Positions 7,301-18,121 of a stretch of 31,267 nt of DNA are shown in pieces (position 1 is the stretch's first letter; every line of letters starts with the position of its first letter). The notes beneath the pieces are model-generated. The model was not told the origin of the DNA and ran no database searches. It was given only the letters and a program-made list of their open reading frames with translations. Made by a program: the position numbers and the translations under genes. The DNA lies in NCBI GenBank assembly GCA_023091735.1, contig JALKBU010000605.1, positions 1 through 31,267 of the forward strand. Direction: 5' to 3'. The DNA comes from Trichomonas tenax. Taxonomy: Eukaryota; Parabasalia; Trichomonadida; Trichomonadidae.

Positions 7301-10300
7301 TTATTTCTTCTTTCTAAATTCATAAAGAGTTTTCTCAGATGCTTCAAGACTCTTCCATTTTTCATTGATCTCGTTTTGAAGATTAAGACGCATAATAACT
7401 GGTGTTTGTTGTTTCTTGTGCTTTGATTTATAATCATTCTCCAATTTTGTGTTAATTTGTGTTTCTGCATCTTTGATGATTTTATCAGTGAACTTTCTAA
7501 GCTTTCCGACTTCTTCATTGATGATTTTCTCACTGTCACCCCCTTTAACGTTGACTGAAGCAACTAAAGATGCAATCGATGAATTAATGATTTTCGCAGC
7601 AGCAATAATTTTGTATTCAATATCAGGATCATTCGATTTCATTTCAAACACAACAAATAACAATCTAACAGCTTCAACAACTTCGGAAGCCGCGTGAATC
7701 ATTCCTTTCTCGTTTTCTATTCGACCATTTTTATGCAGAAACTCAATAGTGAGTTGCCTTGATCTTTCAACAATTCTACTTGCGCAAAGAAGAACAGATT
7801 CGAAATCATCAATTGTTGAATTCTTATTTTTAGTTTCAATATTTGTCATCTTATTTAATGTTTCTCCGACTTCTTTTGCACATTCTGTTAATCTCAAAGA
7901 TGCGTCTTCTGTTGCTGATTTGATTGCTATTTCTGTTTTTGATGCATCTTGCGTTAAATTAATCATTTTATCTTTTTGGAGTGAAAGCTGAGAAAAGACT
8001 TTGTTAATTTCTTTTTCATCAATGAAAGAACCAGAAAATTTCGTTCTTATAATGTGATGAAGACCATTAAAACTCGAACACCAGTTATAAATTGCTGTTA
8101 ATATAGTTATTCGTAAAGTAAAATCAGAAATTGATGGAATAACTGAAATAGAAATGTTTCCAAAACTTTTTGCAATTTCACGAAATTCTTTCAACAGCTG
8201 AATGATTGTTTTAACTGAATTCTCATCTCCTTGATTGAAACTATTTATGATTTTATCAAGAATATCATTATATGGCTGGGAAATCATCTTCATTTCATTT
8301 AATGCTGAAATTGGAAGAGATCCAATATTCGGAATTGCGGGCAAAATCAAATCTTCTGGGATTTGTTCGATTTGTTTCTTATCAGCTTTAATTATTGTTT
8401 GTTGTTTTGCATCAATGACGCTATTCAATAGATCCAATATAGAAGAAGAAAATGATTTGATTGAATCTAATGATTTCTCAATTGGATTTGGAGATTCATC
8501 AATATTTAATGATCTCGATTCTTTGATTATTGCTTGACATGATTTTGAAAATGCATCGAAAACTTTGCTGATGTTTGGATTGTTTGTAATGAAATAAGAC
8601 GTCGCGAGATCACAAACATTGAGATAACTTGCCATCAAATTTGCAAAATCTGTTTGATATCCATCAATCATTTCAGGAACAACAGACCAAGTCGAAAGTT
8701 CAATGAAATAAGCAAAAACAGAACTCAAACGTGTTATAATGTTGAAATAACCGAATTGCAGCAAATTGAAGTTGCTTGGTTTCGATGTTTCAACATAAAT
8801 TGGATTTTCAACTAAATAAATCATTTGATCCAATGATTCTATTAAATTCAAAATTTGATGCTTTTGATCTGTTTGTTTTTTAGGTGATTTTGTTGCTTTG
8901 AATGTTTGAATAATGCTTTGCAGTAATTTGAAGAATATCGTGATCAATTTCGCTGATAAGGGGGTTTCAACTAATTCTGATATTGACAAAGAATGAACTG
9001 AAGTAACAAAAATATCAGCAGCAGAGAGAAGAATTGACGAAATATTTGGTTCTTGTTTGTAAACTTCTTCTTTGAATATATCGAATCTATCAAAGCAAAC
9101 ATTAACGAGAATATCCTGATCAACGATAGTACCAACATGATGATACATAATTCTATCAAAAAGTTTGATTTGCATGCAAAATTGATGAATTAGTTCATCG
9201 AAATCATTCTTCTTGAATGATCCTGAAAGAATTATTGTTTTCGCTTTATCTAATTCAAGATTTGTATTGCCAAAGAATTCTTGATATAGTTCTAATTTGT
9301 TGATTGATTCCAAATATTTTGTAATATATTCAATATTTGCTTTCGAACTTTGTCGAAGTTTATTGACATTGAATAAAAATTCGCGCAAATATTTCTTGAG
9401 AATATTTGTCGTTTCTTTTTGTGTAATTTGACTCATGTCATTGATTGTTATGAATCTTGTTGCGAAATATACTATCTTCAATAGTTTAACAAGATCATTT
9501 GTTTGATTCATAAAGAATGAACATTCATTTAACAAATCGTTGAAAGATTTTTGATATGTTGATAAAAATTTTGACGCAACTTCATCTTGAACAGCAAGTG
9601 AAACGGATAATTGACATATTCCTTGAATGAACGAAGCAGCATCTTTTGAATTTGTTTCATATGATTTTTTGATGACTTTGATGAAATTATTGATTGATTT
9701 AGAAACATCTTTTTCAGGCTTTTTCACGCTTTCGAAATAAGCATTCAACAAATTGTTTGCTTCTTTAGATGTCTTAAAATACTTTATTGCAATCTGAGAA
9801 TATGCCTTCAATGATTCTGGTTTCAATTGATCAATTTGTTGATTATATTTATTGAATATTTCGATATTCGTTGGAATCTAATATTTAATTTTTGGTTGTT
9901 TCAATGTTGCGATCGCTGTGTATAATTCGAGACTGTAGTTATTTAATGATGTAATGCATGTCTTGAAATCCATTATACTTTCTTCTGCAGCGTCTTTTAT
10001 AACTGAATCAATGCAAAGTCTCCAAATAACTTCAAATGTTGATCTCAAAGTTTTCGAATATTGAATGATTTTGTCTGATTCTTTTTTGTTTGATTCAATC
10101 AAAGAATCGCATGTTAAAGCATAAGTGAAGGCATAAGAAATGTAATATAAAGGCGAATAATCAAACGTTATTGTGGTCGAAAGTTTGCTCGTTAAATCAA
10201 ATGATGCAGAACTTGCTGATAAAACTCCGCAAATAAAACTGCCTCTGTCACCGAAATTAACGACCGATGTCAAAGCCATGATTTGTTTTGGTATTGGAGA

Positions 10301-12139
10301 ACATAAACTTTTCATTGCCAAAGCTGAATAATGAAGAAATAGATATAAAGGATTTCGAATATCTTTTTGGATTCCTGCCATAAATTCATTTGTAACATCA
10401 ATGATATTACTTAGATTTTGTATCAATTGGATCGTGTATGATAAATCATAAGTTAAAACTTTTGGTGTTCTGTCTAAAATCAATTGCAAATCTTTCATCA
10501 ATTTATGAGAAAAATCAAATTGATTCAAATATTCTTCTGATATATTTGCAAGTGAATAAGATAATATATTCGTAACATCTTCGGCTCTGCATCTTACAGC
10601 ACCAACAAGAGAAGCATAATATTGATGAATCCATTTAGAAAAGTCCATTTGATTTTGTTGAATTTTGTTGAAAATCTCGATCAAAAATTTTTTGATTGTT
10701 TCATTCTTGCAACTCGAAATAATCTTCTTAAGAGGAGTTGTTATGCAGGATATTGTGTCATAAATCACCTGCTGTCTTATAATGAAATCATCTGAATCTG
10801 TTTCGAAATTCTTATAACTTTTTGCAACGCAAAAATAATAATTAATCTCTGATAACAAATTTGGCTCAAAATTCTCAACATTTGTGTCTATTAATGTTTG
10901 CAATTCTGAGATTAAACTTAAACCTTCTTTGTGAACTATTCTTGTGATTGAAGATATCTTTTCAGCAATAGAAATCAAAAGATTTTCACGCAATGAGAAA
11001 TCAGTGAAATGAAGAACAGCAAATCTGCACGCTAAGAAAAGAATTAATGTTGTCTCTTCTTTGTCACATAAATCTTTGTCTAAGAGATCCATAATGATTC
11101 TATATGATGCAACAATAGTCCTATCAATGCCATTTAATATACCTTCAACGAAAGCCGAATACATCGATGATAAAAGCGATTTAATCATTTGTATCAATCC
11201 TGTCGCTGGTTCATTGTTAATATATGAAGAAGCGATGTATTTAATTACATTGGAAATAGTTTGAAGTTCTAAATTCGATAATAACTTAGATATTGATGTT
11301 CTTGAATTAATCATTGAACTGCTGAGTTCCATGAACTGTCTGACAGGCATTAAATCTTTAATTAATCCAACGTGGCGCGAAATTTGTGGATATTCAGATA
11401 TCAAGTGATTTAATTTTTCTGTCATTAAAATCGAATCATTGTTTCGTATATTAAACAGATCTTGAGCGAATTTCATTATAACTTTGCAATCTTCGGTGAT
11501 AAATGTGTATTTCTCGACATCTTTCGTAATTTGATTCAACGATTTTGCAAATAAAAGGTTTGTCTCAAATAAGCTCAAGTCATAAAGCATTGACGAAACT
11601 TGTGTCAAAAACTGCTTTGGAAGCGCCGGAAGTGGTTTTGTTTTTTGAATTAATAAATATTGCAATTTCATGATTTTTGTCAATGCAGAGTTAAACAATG
11701 ACTGTGCTTCTTTAATATTTTTTGTAATTTTGCCTAAATTGTCTTTAACTGTTGGAGCAGCTGCGATCGCAAGAATTGGAATAAATTTTTGTATATCAAA
11801 CAGTAATTCATAAGCTTTTGTTATTTCTTCGACACATTTTAGCGATTGATGCGACTTTGAATCGTAAATTTGCGCATAATATAAAATCGTATCTTTAATT
11901 ATTACGATTTTTGAGAAACAAACTTCTATGTCTCGTTTCCCTTCCTTCATAGTGAGAGGCAAAAGTTCTAAAATTGGATCAAACAAATTATAAATCGAAG
12001 TGAATTTTTGAATAAGAATATAGGTTGAAAATCCAAGATCAGAAGCTAAATAGCTGTTGTCTATATCCTGTTTCTGGTCATTCAACAGTGAAATTTTATG
12101 AACAGAAACAGAAGAAACAAATCTTGGAAATGAACTCAT
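7301..12139 (-). pseudogene. I/LWEQ-domain rod protein (talin/HIP1/Sla2-like) interrupted by one in-frame TAG
   Basis: One frame runs 1612 codons from an ATG at ~12139 to 7301, broken only by TAG at 9878-9880. The upstream part has 753 residues; the downstream part continues in the same frame (IPTNIEIFNKYNQQIDQLK...) and has no ATG until 9511. The whole chain is helical, like talin or HIP1 rods. The last ~200 residues match the I/LWEQ (THATCH) actin-binding module in layout: IVERSRQL, a helix with AAAKIINSSIASLVASVNVK, then a C-terminal coiled helix ending EFRKKK that corresponds to the HIP1R/Sla2 dimer latch. No FERM or ANTH domain is seen at the N-terminus. The expected role is linking actin to membranes or coats, in the same broad pathway as the adaptor at 310. 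An Initiator-like TCATTTTTTGA precedes the ATG. The TAG may be a real mutation, a sequence error or a readthrough site, so the label pseudogene is provisional. Confidence 0.7.
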
Positions 12140-12151
12140 TCAAAAAATGAA
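12140..12151 (-). promoter_or_regulatory. Initiator-like element of the I/LWEQ gene
   Basis: On the minus strand TCATTTTTTGA ends directly before the ATG. It fits TCA+1-Y-W, gives a leader of about 9 bases, and shares its first nine bases with the SirTM Initiator. Confidence 0.55.
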
Positions 12152-13089
12152 AATAAAACAAAAAAGTTATTATTGGACACATTTCTAAGAATGTTAGGTA
12201 CTAAAATTTTATTTTTATTCTATATGTTTTAGCTTCAACTTTTTTCCTTTGAATATATCATTGATAAATAAATATTTTTCCAAAGTTAAATGTGAAAAAT
12301 CTTATAGAGATAATATTAAAGATAAATAACGATTTTAATTTTTAGCTTTCTGATGAATATCTTGAATTCTGATACATTATGGTATCTAGAGAGCAAAATC
12401 ATCGAAACTTTTAGAAAAACCTTGACGCTTCTCAATGGAGTCTAACATTTAATTTAATATTTAGCTCTCTTTTACATAGCTCCTACGAAACTATGTAAAC
12501 ACACCCATAAAGTAAGGAAACAAAAATATAACTATATTTTATTTGAATCACGAGGCCCGCGACACCACCTAAGTACAGTGGTAATAATTAGAACAATTGA
12601 TAATGTCGAGAAGAATAATATTTTGAAAGTTGCGTCATTTAAAAAAAAAACGAACAAAGTTCAAAAAAAACAGCAAAATTCAGATTCATTGGGGAATACA
12701 AAGAGTTCGATCAGATAAGCAATTTTTTTCTCAAAGATCGAATTTTGTTTTACATGTTGATATTAATATTGATTGTTTAATGCGGATTTTCCAATCAAGA
12801 GTTCAATGATCACAAAAATTGAAAAATCTATTTCTTTTAAAATATATCGATCATTGGAATATAGAAAATCTTTTATCGTGTTTTCATGAATTTTTAAAAT
12901 AATTATTTCTCGTTTACATTCAAAAATTGAAACTTTGGAATATAGGCGGATAATCATATATTATACAGGAACCCAAAGTTTTTAATAATTTTGCGGTTTG
13001 AATTCAAAAATCAAAAAATCGTTAAAATTATGATCTATAATCAAACGCAAAGGATATTATCATAAAATGTTTTGGACGATATAAAACTC
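12152..13089. other. A/T-rich intergenic region with a perfect small hairpin
   Basis: This is the divergent gap between the I/LWEQ gene and the gene at 13104. TTTACATAG (12471-12479) and CTATGTAAA (12491-12499) form a perfect 9-base stem with an 11-base loop. A short G+C-rich patch at ~12548-12585 contains ACCAC...GTGGT, a possible weak hairpin. A minus-strand 64-codon frame at 12763-12957 looks non-coding. No tRNA-like structure was found by eye. Confidence 0.5.
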
Positions 13090-13103
13090 TCATAAAAAAT
13101 TAA
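13090..13103 (+). promoter_or_regulatory. Initiator-like element of the small IBD-like gene
   Basis: TCATA at 13090-13094 fits TCA+1-Y-W, with +1 at 13092 and a 12-base leader before the ATG at 13104. Confidence 0.5.
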
Positions 13104-13699
13104 ATGTCTAAAGTGCCAATGCGAAGCAGACACTTTCTATCTCTTGGAGATTGCATTCCGGCACCTCCAAAGAAAATGGAAACATTACACCAAATGTTGG
13201 GATTCCCGCTTATGAAAAATCATCATGAAAATTCATATTTCAGCCGCTCACAGAATGATTCATCAACACTTCGAGATTCGAATTCTACAATAAATGTGAG
13301 AAATAATTCACTGTTAGATAACTCTTCAAATATTATCATAAATCCAACTCATATTTGCCTTATTCTAGCCTCTGATTGGACTCCACAGCCAATAACACTG
13401 AAGCATATTGAGGAAACACACTTCTTAAAGCGAAATAGAACAGCCCGACAATTCGATATAAAATTATACAACGCTTTGTGTTTAACGAAGGTTGAGCAAT
13501 CGGCTTTTCCTTATGTTGGCGTCCAGTGGGGTCGATTCAAGATACTTCAAAGTTAATCAAAAAAATATTTTCAGCGTTTATTGGTTTATCTCTGTTTGAC
13601 AAACAAGGTGCATTCGCCAAATATGGGTTTGGACAGGTCGATAAGGGGGCCAACCCTAAGCTCGCACGAAATCCTTTATGTGATGATGTTGAAGATTAA
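13104..13699 (+). CDS. 190-residue protein, possible initiator-binding-domain-like factor, with a 23-base intron
   Basis: Without splicing the frame stops at 13554-13556 (150 residues). Removing 13552-13574, which starts GTTAATC and ends TTTTCAG, joins FKILQ to TFIGLSLFDKQGAF in frame, and exon 2 runs to TAA at 13697-13699. Exons 13104-13551 and 13575-13699 total 573 bases, exactly 191 codons. Exon 2 is coding-like in this frame only (AKYGFGQVDKG). The C-terminal third (QFDIKLYNALCLTK, YVGVQWGRFKILQ, GLSLFDKQGAFAKYGF) reminds me of the winged-helix initiator-binding domain of trichomonad IBP39-type proteins, which recognise the core promoter. That match is from memory of the pattern and is weak. 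The N-terminal half is Ser/Asn-rich and unassigned. A frameshifted gene is the alternative to an intron. Confidence 0.55.
13552..13574 (+). other. Candidate 23-base spliceosomal intron
   Basis: The segment begins GT, ends CAG, is very A/T-rich, contains the in-frame TAA, and its removal restores the frame. Trichomonads are reported to have some extremely short introns. The 5' site GTTAAT departs from the GTAYGT seen in longer trichomonad introns. Confidence 0.5.
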
Positions 13700-15104
13700 A
13701 ATATTAGGATTTATCAGGATCCACTTAGAAGATTCGTAAGAGATAAGTCATTTGACCGCGTCGACTATTGAAAAGTTATATAATTGCTATATTTTTATTT
13801 TGTTTTGTAAATATATTGTTCTTTCCTTCAATATGCAAGCTTTTAATCATATAATTTACAATTAACTGCTTCACTATAAATAAAATATAATCATCTTATA
13901 AGTATGGCCGAGTTTATTAAATAATCTATTGATAAATCACAAATCAATTTCAAATCAATGTCTCTGATTTTGAATTAGCCTATTTATATGAATAAAATAT
14001 CTCAAAAACATATGCAATTGTATAACATTGAAAATCTACACAATTTGATTCAAAAATGAAATTTATTAATACAAAGGCAGAACAGTGATATAAGCTGTTT
14101 GTTTCTTCATTATTTTTCTGCATCTGGTGCTTTTAATAATCAGATTTTAATCAATCAAAGTTTTTGATAAATATTTTGTAAAGTGTCAAATATACAAACT
14201 TTTTGACTTTTTTGTAAAGTACCACTTTTTGCCAAATTTAAAATTATTTTGCGCTTATATGACGTTTATTAAGGTCATATAAGCATGCTTATTATCTGAA
14301 AATCATTCTAAGAAAGTTGCTTTACATAATTATAAATGTTGTAGCCTTTAAACTCGAATCATCCGGCAAAACAATGCAATTTTAAATAAATCATAATCCA
14401 AGTTTAAACACTCATTACCAATAATGAGCTATGAGTCTGTATTTCATTTTCTTAGAATTTAATTACACTGTATATTTTTAAGAATTTATATTCATTTACA
14501 TTTTTCTTTGCACAGCTTTCGATATTGCTCCAATTACGTCATCTGAACGTGTATAACAAAATGAGTGCTTTTCTAAACCCTAATGTAAAAGTTCTCAAAG
14601 TTTTACAAAATTGAAAAAGTTAAAAGGAAACCATTTTCTAAACAGAAAAAATCAGCAAAGAAAACCATTTATAATCATAAAATACAATTTCAATTTTTAA
14701 CAAAAAGTTTACAAAACAAAATTGACCAATATTAGCCAAAATTTTATCAGAAACAGCAATATTTAACATGTGAAATCTATAGTGGTGCTCGGTCTATATT
14801 TATACACAAAAGCAAAATTGTTCAAATTTGTTTCGTTGGTTTGAAAGATTTCGAATTTATAAACGAAAAAATCAGTAAAATTTTTTTAAACTTCACCAAA
14901 ACCATATAATATAATTTAATGACAATAATGGATCTAAACTAATTTTAGTACGTTGGCCAAAAATCAGTAAAAATTTATAATCAAAATCCAAAATTTCATG
15001 ATACATAGGTTTACCATCCAATAAGAATGATAGAAAACGAACAAAAATGATCAAAACAAAAATGTTCCTTGTACGTTTACTATTTCCTCTCAAAAACAGG
15101 AAGT
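13700..15104. other. 1.4-kb A/T-rich intergenic region with one perfect stem-loop
   Basis: GCTTATATGAC (14253-14263) and GTCATATAAGC (14274-14284) form a perfect 11-base stem with a 10-base loop, standing alone. AAAAATCAGTAAAA-type sequence is repeated near 14867 and 14959. No open frame of coding character, tRNA-like fold or longer repeat is seen. Confidence 0.5.
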
Positions 15105-15113
15105 TCACAATTA
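15105..15113 (+). promoter_or_regulatory. Initiator-like element of the Wee1-like kinase
   Basis: TCACA at 15105-15109 fits TCA+1-Y-W and leaves a 7-base leader before the ATG at 15114. It supports that start over the TTG at 15069. Confidence 0.55.
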
Positions 15114-15986
15114 ATGCTTGAAGGATTTCCTGTTCCAGACTTAGACTTCGATGACGACGCCGTGCGTTCTGCGTACGGCTCGATGGACCTCGCGAGTCAG
15201 AGCATATGTTCCGAGGATTACGAGGAATTGTGTGAAAAGAACGGGATTGTTATAAATTGTTCGACACCAATAAGGACAACGAGTAATTCTATGGTATTTT
15301 CGGCCGAATCTATAACAGGAGATGAACAATTCGCGATCAAAATAACACCCCATAAACACAGAGTTCATGAAGAATACGAAAAAAGGAACTTAGTCACTGA
15401 TTCTCCGTTTATTGTCAAAACAATATCGATCTCTGAGTCACCGACTAAGGCCCTCCTTAAGATGGAGCTCTGCGAAATGGGTGACATTTCGAATTATACA
15501 TTTACAGAAGACGATATTTGGAAAATGATCCATGACATCGGGATGGCATTAAATCATCTTCATTCTCAAGGATGGATGCACTTAGATGTCTCTCCAGGAA
15601 ATATTCTGATTACGAACGACTATTTCAAACTTGCTGATTTTGGAACATTGACTAAGATCGGTGAGTTCGAAGAAGACAATGAAGGCGCTGGACCGTTCGT
15701 TTCACCAGAAGCCCTTTATTTCCCGAATTCTGACTATGAAGTTGGACCTGCAACAGATATATTTTCATTCGGAGTTGTATTGTTCGAATGTGCCTCACAG
15801 AAGACTGCACCTCGTGGAGGATGTTCTGGCTACCAGAAAATCCGAAATGGAGCAATCCTCCTTGGAGAAGGAAGCTATCCATGCAGCCACTCGAAGGAGC
15901 TTATAGATCTTATCAATATGATGCTAGCTGTTGATCCTTCAAAAAGACCCACAGCAGAACAACTTGTGCAGGCAACAGGTATGTAA
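15114..15986 (+). CDS. Protein kinase, Wee1/Myt1-like
   Basis: The protein has 290 residues from the first ATG. K76 lies in FAIK, the catalytic loop is HLDVSPGN at 156-163, DFG at 175-177, and SPE at 197-199. The layout resembles Wee1/Myt1: HLDV (Myt1-like) followed by KLADFGTLTKIGEF and an EEDNEGAGPFVSPEAL activation segment that ends on an E-G-x-G-P-F pattern like EEGDxRF/Y in that family. Wee1/Myt1 kinases inhibit CDK1 by phosphorylating the Tyr/Thr of its Gly loop. Oddities are that the Gly-rich loop is hard to find (TPIRTTSNSMVFSAES) and that the usual catalytic-loop Lys is Ser160. The N-terminus is short, so the protein is near the minimal catalytic domain. The kinase call is firm; the Wee1/Myt1 assignment is moderate, and activity is uncertain. 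Confidence 0.75.
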   Translation: MLEGFPVPDLDFDDDAVRSAYGSMDLASQSICSEDYEELCEKNGIVINCSTPIRTTSNSMVFSAESITGDEQFAIKITPHKHRVHEEYEKRNLVTDSPFIVKTISISESPTKALLKMELCEMGDISNYTFTEDDIWKMIHDIGMALNHLHSQGWMHLDVSPGNILITNDYFKLADFGTLTKIGEFEEDNEGAGPFVSPEALYFPNSDYEVGPATDIFSFGVVLFECASQKTAPRGGCSGYQKIRNGAILLGEGSYPCSHSKELIDLINMMLAVDPSKRPTAEQLVQATGM

Positions 15987-16570
15987 CCATTGATCTGCAT
16001 CATGTTATATTGAAGTAACTATCTACTTAGTCACCAAATGTTCTTTTGTTTGTTTTAAATACTGTTTATACATACGTTTTTTGAAAATTTCCATTAATTC
16101 TTTCTAATATGAATACCTTCGACTTCTTCACTTCGGTGATGCATCTTAAAACAATAGCAGCTTCGATTTTTCCCATCAAAATTGTTCAAAAAAGCATTAT
16201 GAATTCTCAAAATTGAATAAAACTTAGACTTTCTTTGATTCTTAGGCAATAGTATATATTATTCCAATAGATTGTAGCCACAAAATCTCGACAGCAGGAA
16301 AAAAAAAAAAATAATATGAGAAAAATATCTGCGATTGTTGAAAATCAACGATGAGTCCGTATTGACTTCAAGGAGGCATTATTGGTTCAAGTTGGTGTCA
16401 GCAGTGATATTGGACATTTCAAAATATCAAAAAACAATAACTTGTAATAAAACAATTTTACATAATAAACAATAAATAACAATATAAAAACAGATAAAAA
16501 ACATAACAAAAATTAGCTGTGAGAACGATAATGTAAACAACATCAAAATTTGATTAAAATTTTCGAAAAA
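15987..16570. other. Intergenic region upstream of the MCM-like gene
   Basis: These 584 bases are A/T-rich, with a 12-13 base A run near 16300 and many AATAA/ATAAC strings at 16430-16520. TCAAAATTTG at 16543 lies 26 bases before the ATG at 16571 and is the nearest Initiator-like sequence, with A instead of Y after TCA. No gene or repeat is seen. Confidence 0.45.
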
Positions 16571-18121
16571 ATGGACCAAAGAGTTATTGTTTTTCAGTTA
16601 TTGTACAAACTTGGAGAAGCATCAACTCTCGCCAGCGAGGCCTCAAGGTATGGGAAAGATCTCGTGAATCCCTTGAGTCGACAGAAAGGAGTTTTGTTCT
16701 GTCATCAAATAATGCTTGATTTCAACAAAACTGCTGATTTTTCATTGAAACTACTTGAAGAGATGAAAGACGACTTCAAAGCGTTCAAGAAGATTGTGAG
16801 AAGAATCTGTTTCCGCTTGTTTAAGAGAATCGTGGCACTTTCTGCTGGTGTTGAGTGCATTAGATTTGATCCTGCACAGATTAGGATTTCCATCGCTCCT
16901 GTTTATATCCCACTGTCTTCTATGAACAGAATCTTTGCTGGTTTGTTCCAGTGGGGAAACATCATTGCTGTCACAGGAATTGTCACGAAAACAGATTGTA
17001 TTTCACAGACAATTGTCAGATATCTTGATGGTTGCACGGCTGACGAATGTGGCTACAGTCAATACGTCACAAGGAACCAACAGGGAAAGAAGTGCAGAGA
17101 TTGCGGCAAGAGAATGACAGAAGATATCAGCGGAAGACTTCTCATCAAGTCTCAGACTTTCTTCGTCTCTCCTTCTTATTGCCCAGCCGCAACAATCGAA
17201 GTTGAAGTCCGTGGAACTGAGTTCTTCGATGCAAAAGCTGGTGATCATGTAATGGTCTATGGAGAGTTCCATGGATCAACACTCAGAGCACTTTCGTTGT
17301 CTTATACAATGAAAACAACGAGCAGCAAATATGAATTCGAACCAACTTTCAAGTCAGTCCTGAATATGCTCGAGAGACTTTGTCCGAATGCGAACAATGA
17401 TATCAAGAGATTGGTTTTCTTTGGAGCACTTTCAATCATCTCTAACCTCCTGTCATGTTTCGTTGCAACAAGTTGCATAGGCTGTGAAAGTACAGCAATT
17501 GTTCTTTCGAAGTATCTTGGAATTCCTGCAACAACTCCTTCGAAAGCTTTGGTTGGAAAGAAAGGATTTCTGGCTTTGAAGCAGCCAGTGATCATTAATC
17601 ATGCAGAACTGGCAACATCAAGTGTCATGGAGCAAATTTTGAGCAGTGGTGCTTCAAACAGTCCGATAATTTGTATCTGCCGCGATGCCTCAAAATTCAA
17701 TTTCAACATTGGCTGCAGAGTCATCAATGCAATCTTTGATGATATTGATTCTAAGAGAGAATCAATCAGCATGATCATTGCTGCATCTGAAATCTTCAAG
17801 CAAGTTTCGGTCAATGATGATGCATCTTCAATTTTGACGAAATACGCTATGAAAAGTGGCTGTGATGGCGTTCCAATTGCCAGAGCATTGGCTGCTCTTC
17901 GCGGCTCAATGGTTGCAGAGAAAGTTGATGCTCTTTTCGCAATTTATGTCTGCGAAGAGAAGAAAGCTGCATTGAATACCACAAGCTATTTGATGTCAAC
18001 TCCTGCACCTAATTTCGTCTTCTTCGCTCCAGGAGACTCTGTAATTCCATCATACGATGAATGCCTGATGTTTGATTTGTGGGCAGCTCGGGTTGAAGCT
18101 TATCTTGATGAAGTGATTTAA
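16571..18121 (+). CDS. Degenerate MCM-family protein, MCMDC2-like
   Basis: The protein has 516 residues from the first ATG (the frame extends to a TTG at 16550). The MCM N-terminal OB/zinc region is clear: IIAVTGIVTKTDCISQTIVR at ~131-150, then four zinc cysteines C155, C160, C175 and C178, then FFVSPS and IEVEVRGTEFFDAKAGD, the typical MCM beta-strand with a DHVMVYGEF end. The C-terminal half keeps an AAA+-like length and order (LVFFGALSI, CESTAIVLSKYL, CRDASKF, AIFDDIDSKR, then a helical lid) but lacks a Walker A GxxGxxKS, a DExD Walker B and the arginine finger. Loss of ATPase motifs with an intact zinc/OB part is the pattern of MCMDC2, a meiotic recombination factor. A divergent MCM8/9 relative is also possible. 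Its stop codon touches that of the kinase on the other strand. Confidence 0.6.
   Translation: MDQRVIVFQLLYKLGEASTLASEASRYGKDLVNPLSRQKGVLFCHQIMLDFNKTADFSLKLLEEMKDDFKAFKKIVRRICFRLFKRIVALSAGVECIRFDPAQIRISIAPVYIPLSSMNRIFAGLFQWGNIIAVTGIVTKTDCISQTIVRYLDGCTADECGYSQYVTRNQQGKKCRDCGKRMTEDISGRLLIKSQTFFVSPSYCPAATIEVEVRGTEFFDAKAGDHVMVYGEFHGSTLRALSLSYTMKTTSSKYEFEPTFKSVLNMLERLCPNANNDIKRLVFFGALSIISNLLSCFVATSCIGCESTAIVLSKYLGIPATTPSKALVGKKGFLALKQPVIINHAELATSSVMEQILSSGASNSPIICICRDASKFNFNIGCRVINAIFDDIDSKRESISMIIAASEIFKQVSVNDDASSILTKYAMKSGCDGVPIARALAALRGSMVAEKVDALFAIYVCEEKKAALNTTSYLMSTPAPNFVFFAPGDSVIPSYDECLMFDLWAARVEAYLDEVI

Noticed and set aside
12763..12957. 64-codon minus-strand frame
   Set aside because: Non-coding composition and no neighbouring promoter element.
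14340..14380. tRNA T-arm-like string (AACTCGAATC)
   Set aside because: No matching acceptor, D-arm or anticodon stem could be found around it.
15071..15099. Intron-like GTACGT...ACAG just upstream of the Wee1-like kinase
   Set aside because: The donor matches GTAYGT, but no upstream frame with an ATG joins in phase with the kinase, and a good Initiator (TCACA) directly precedes the ATG at 15114.
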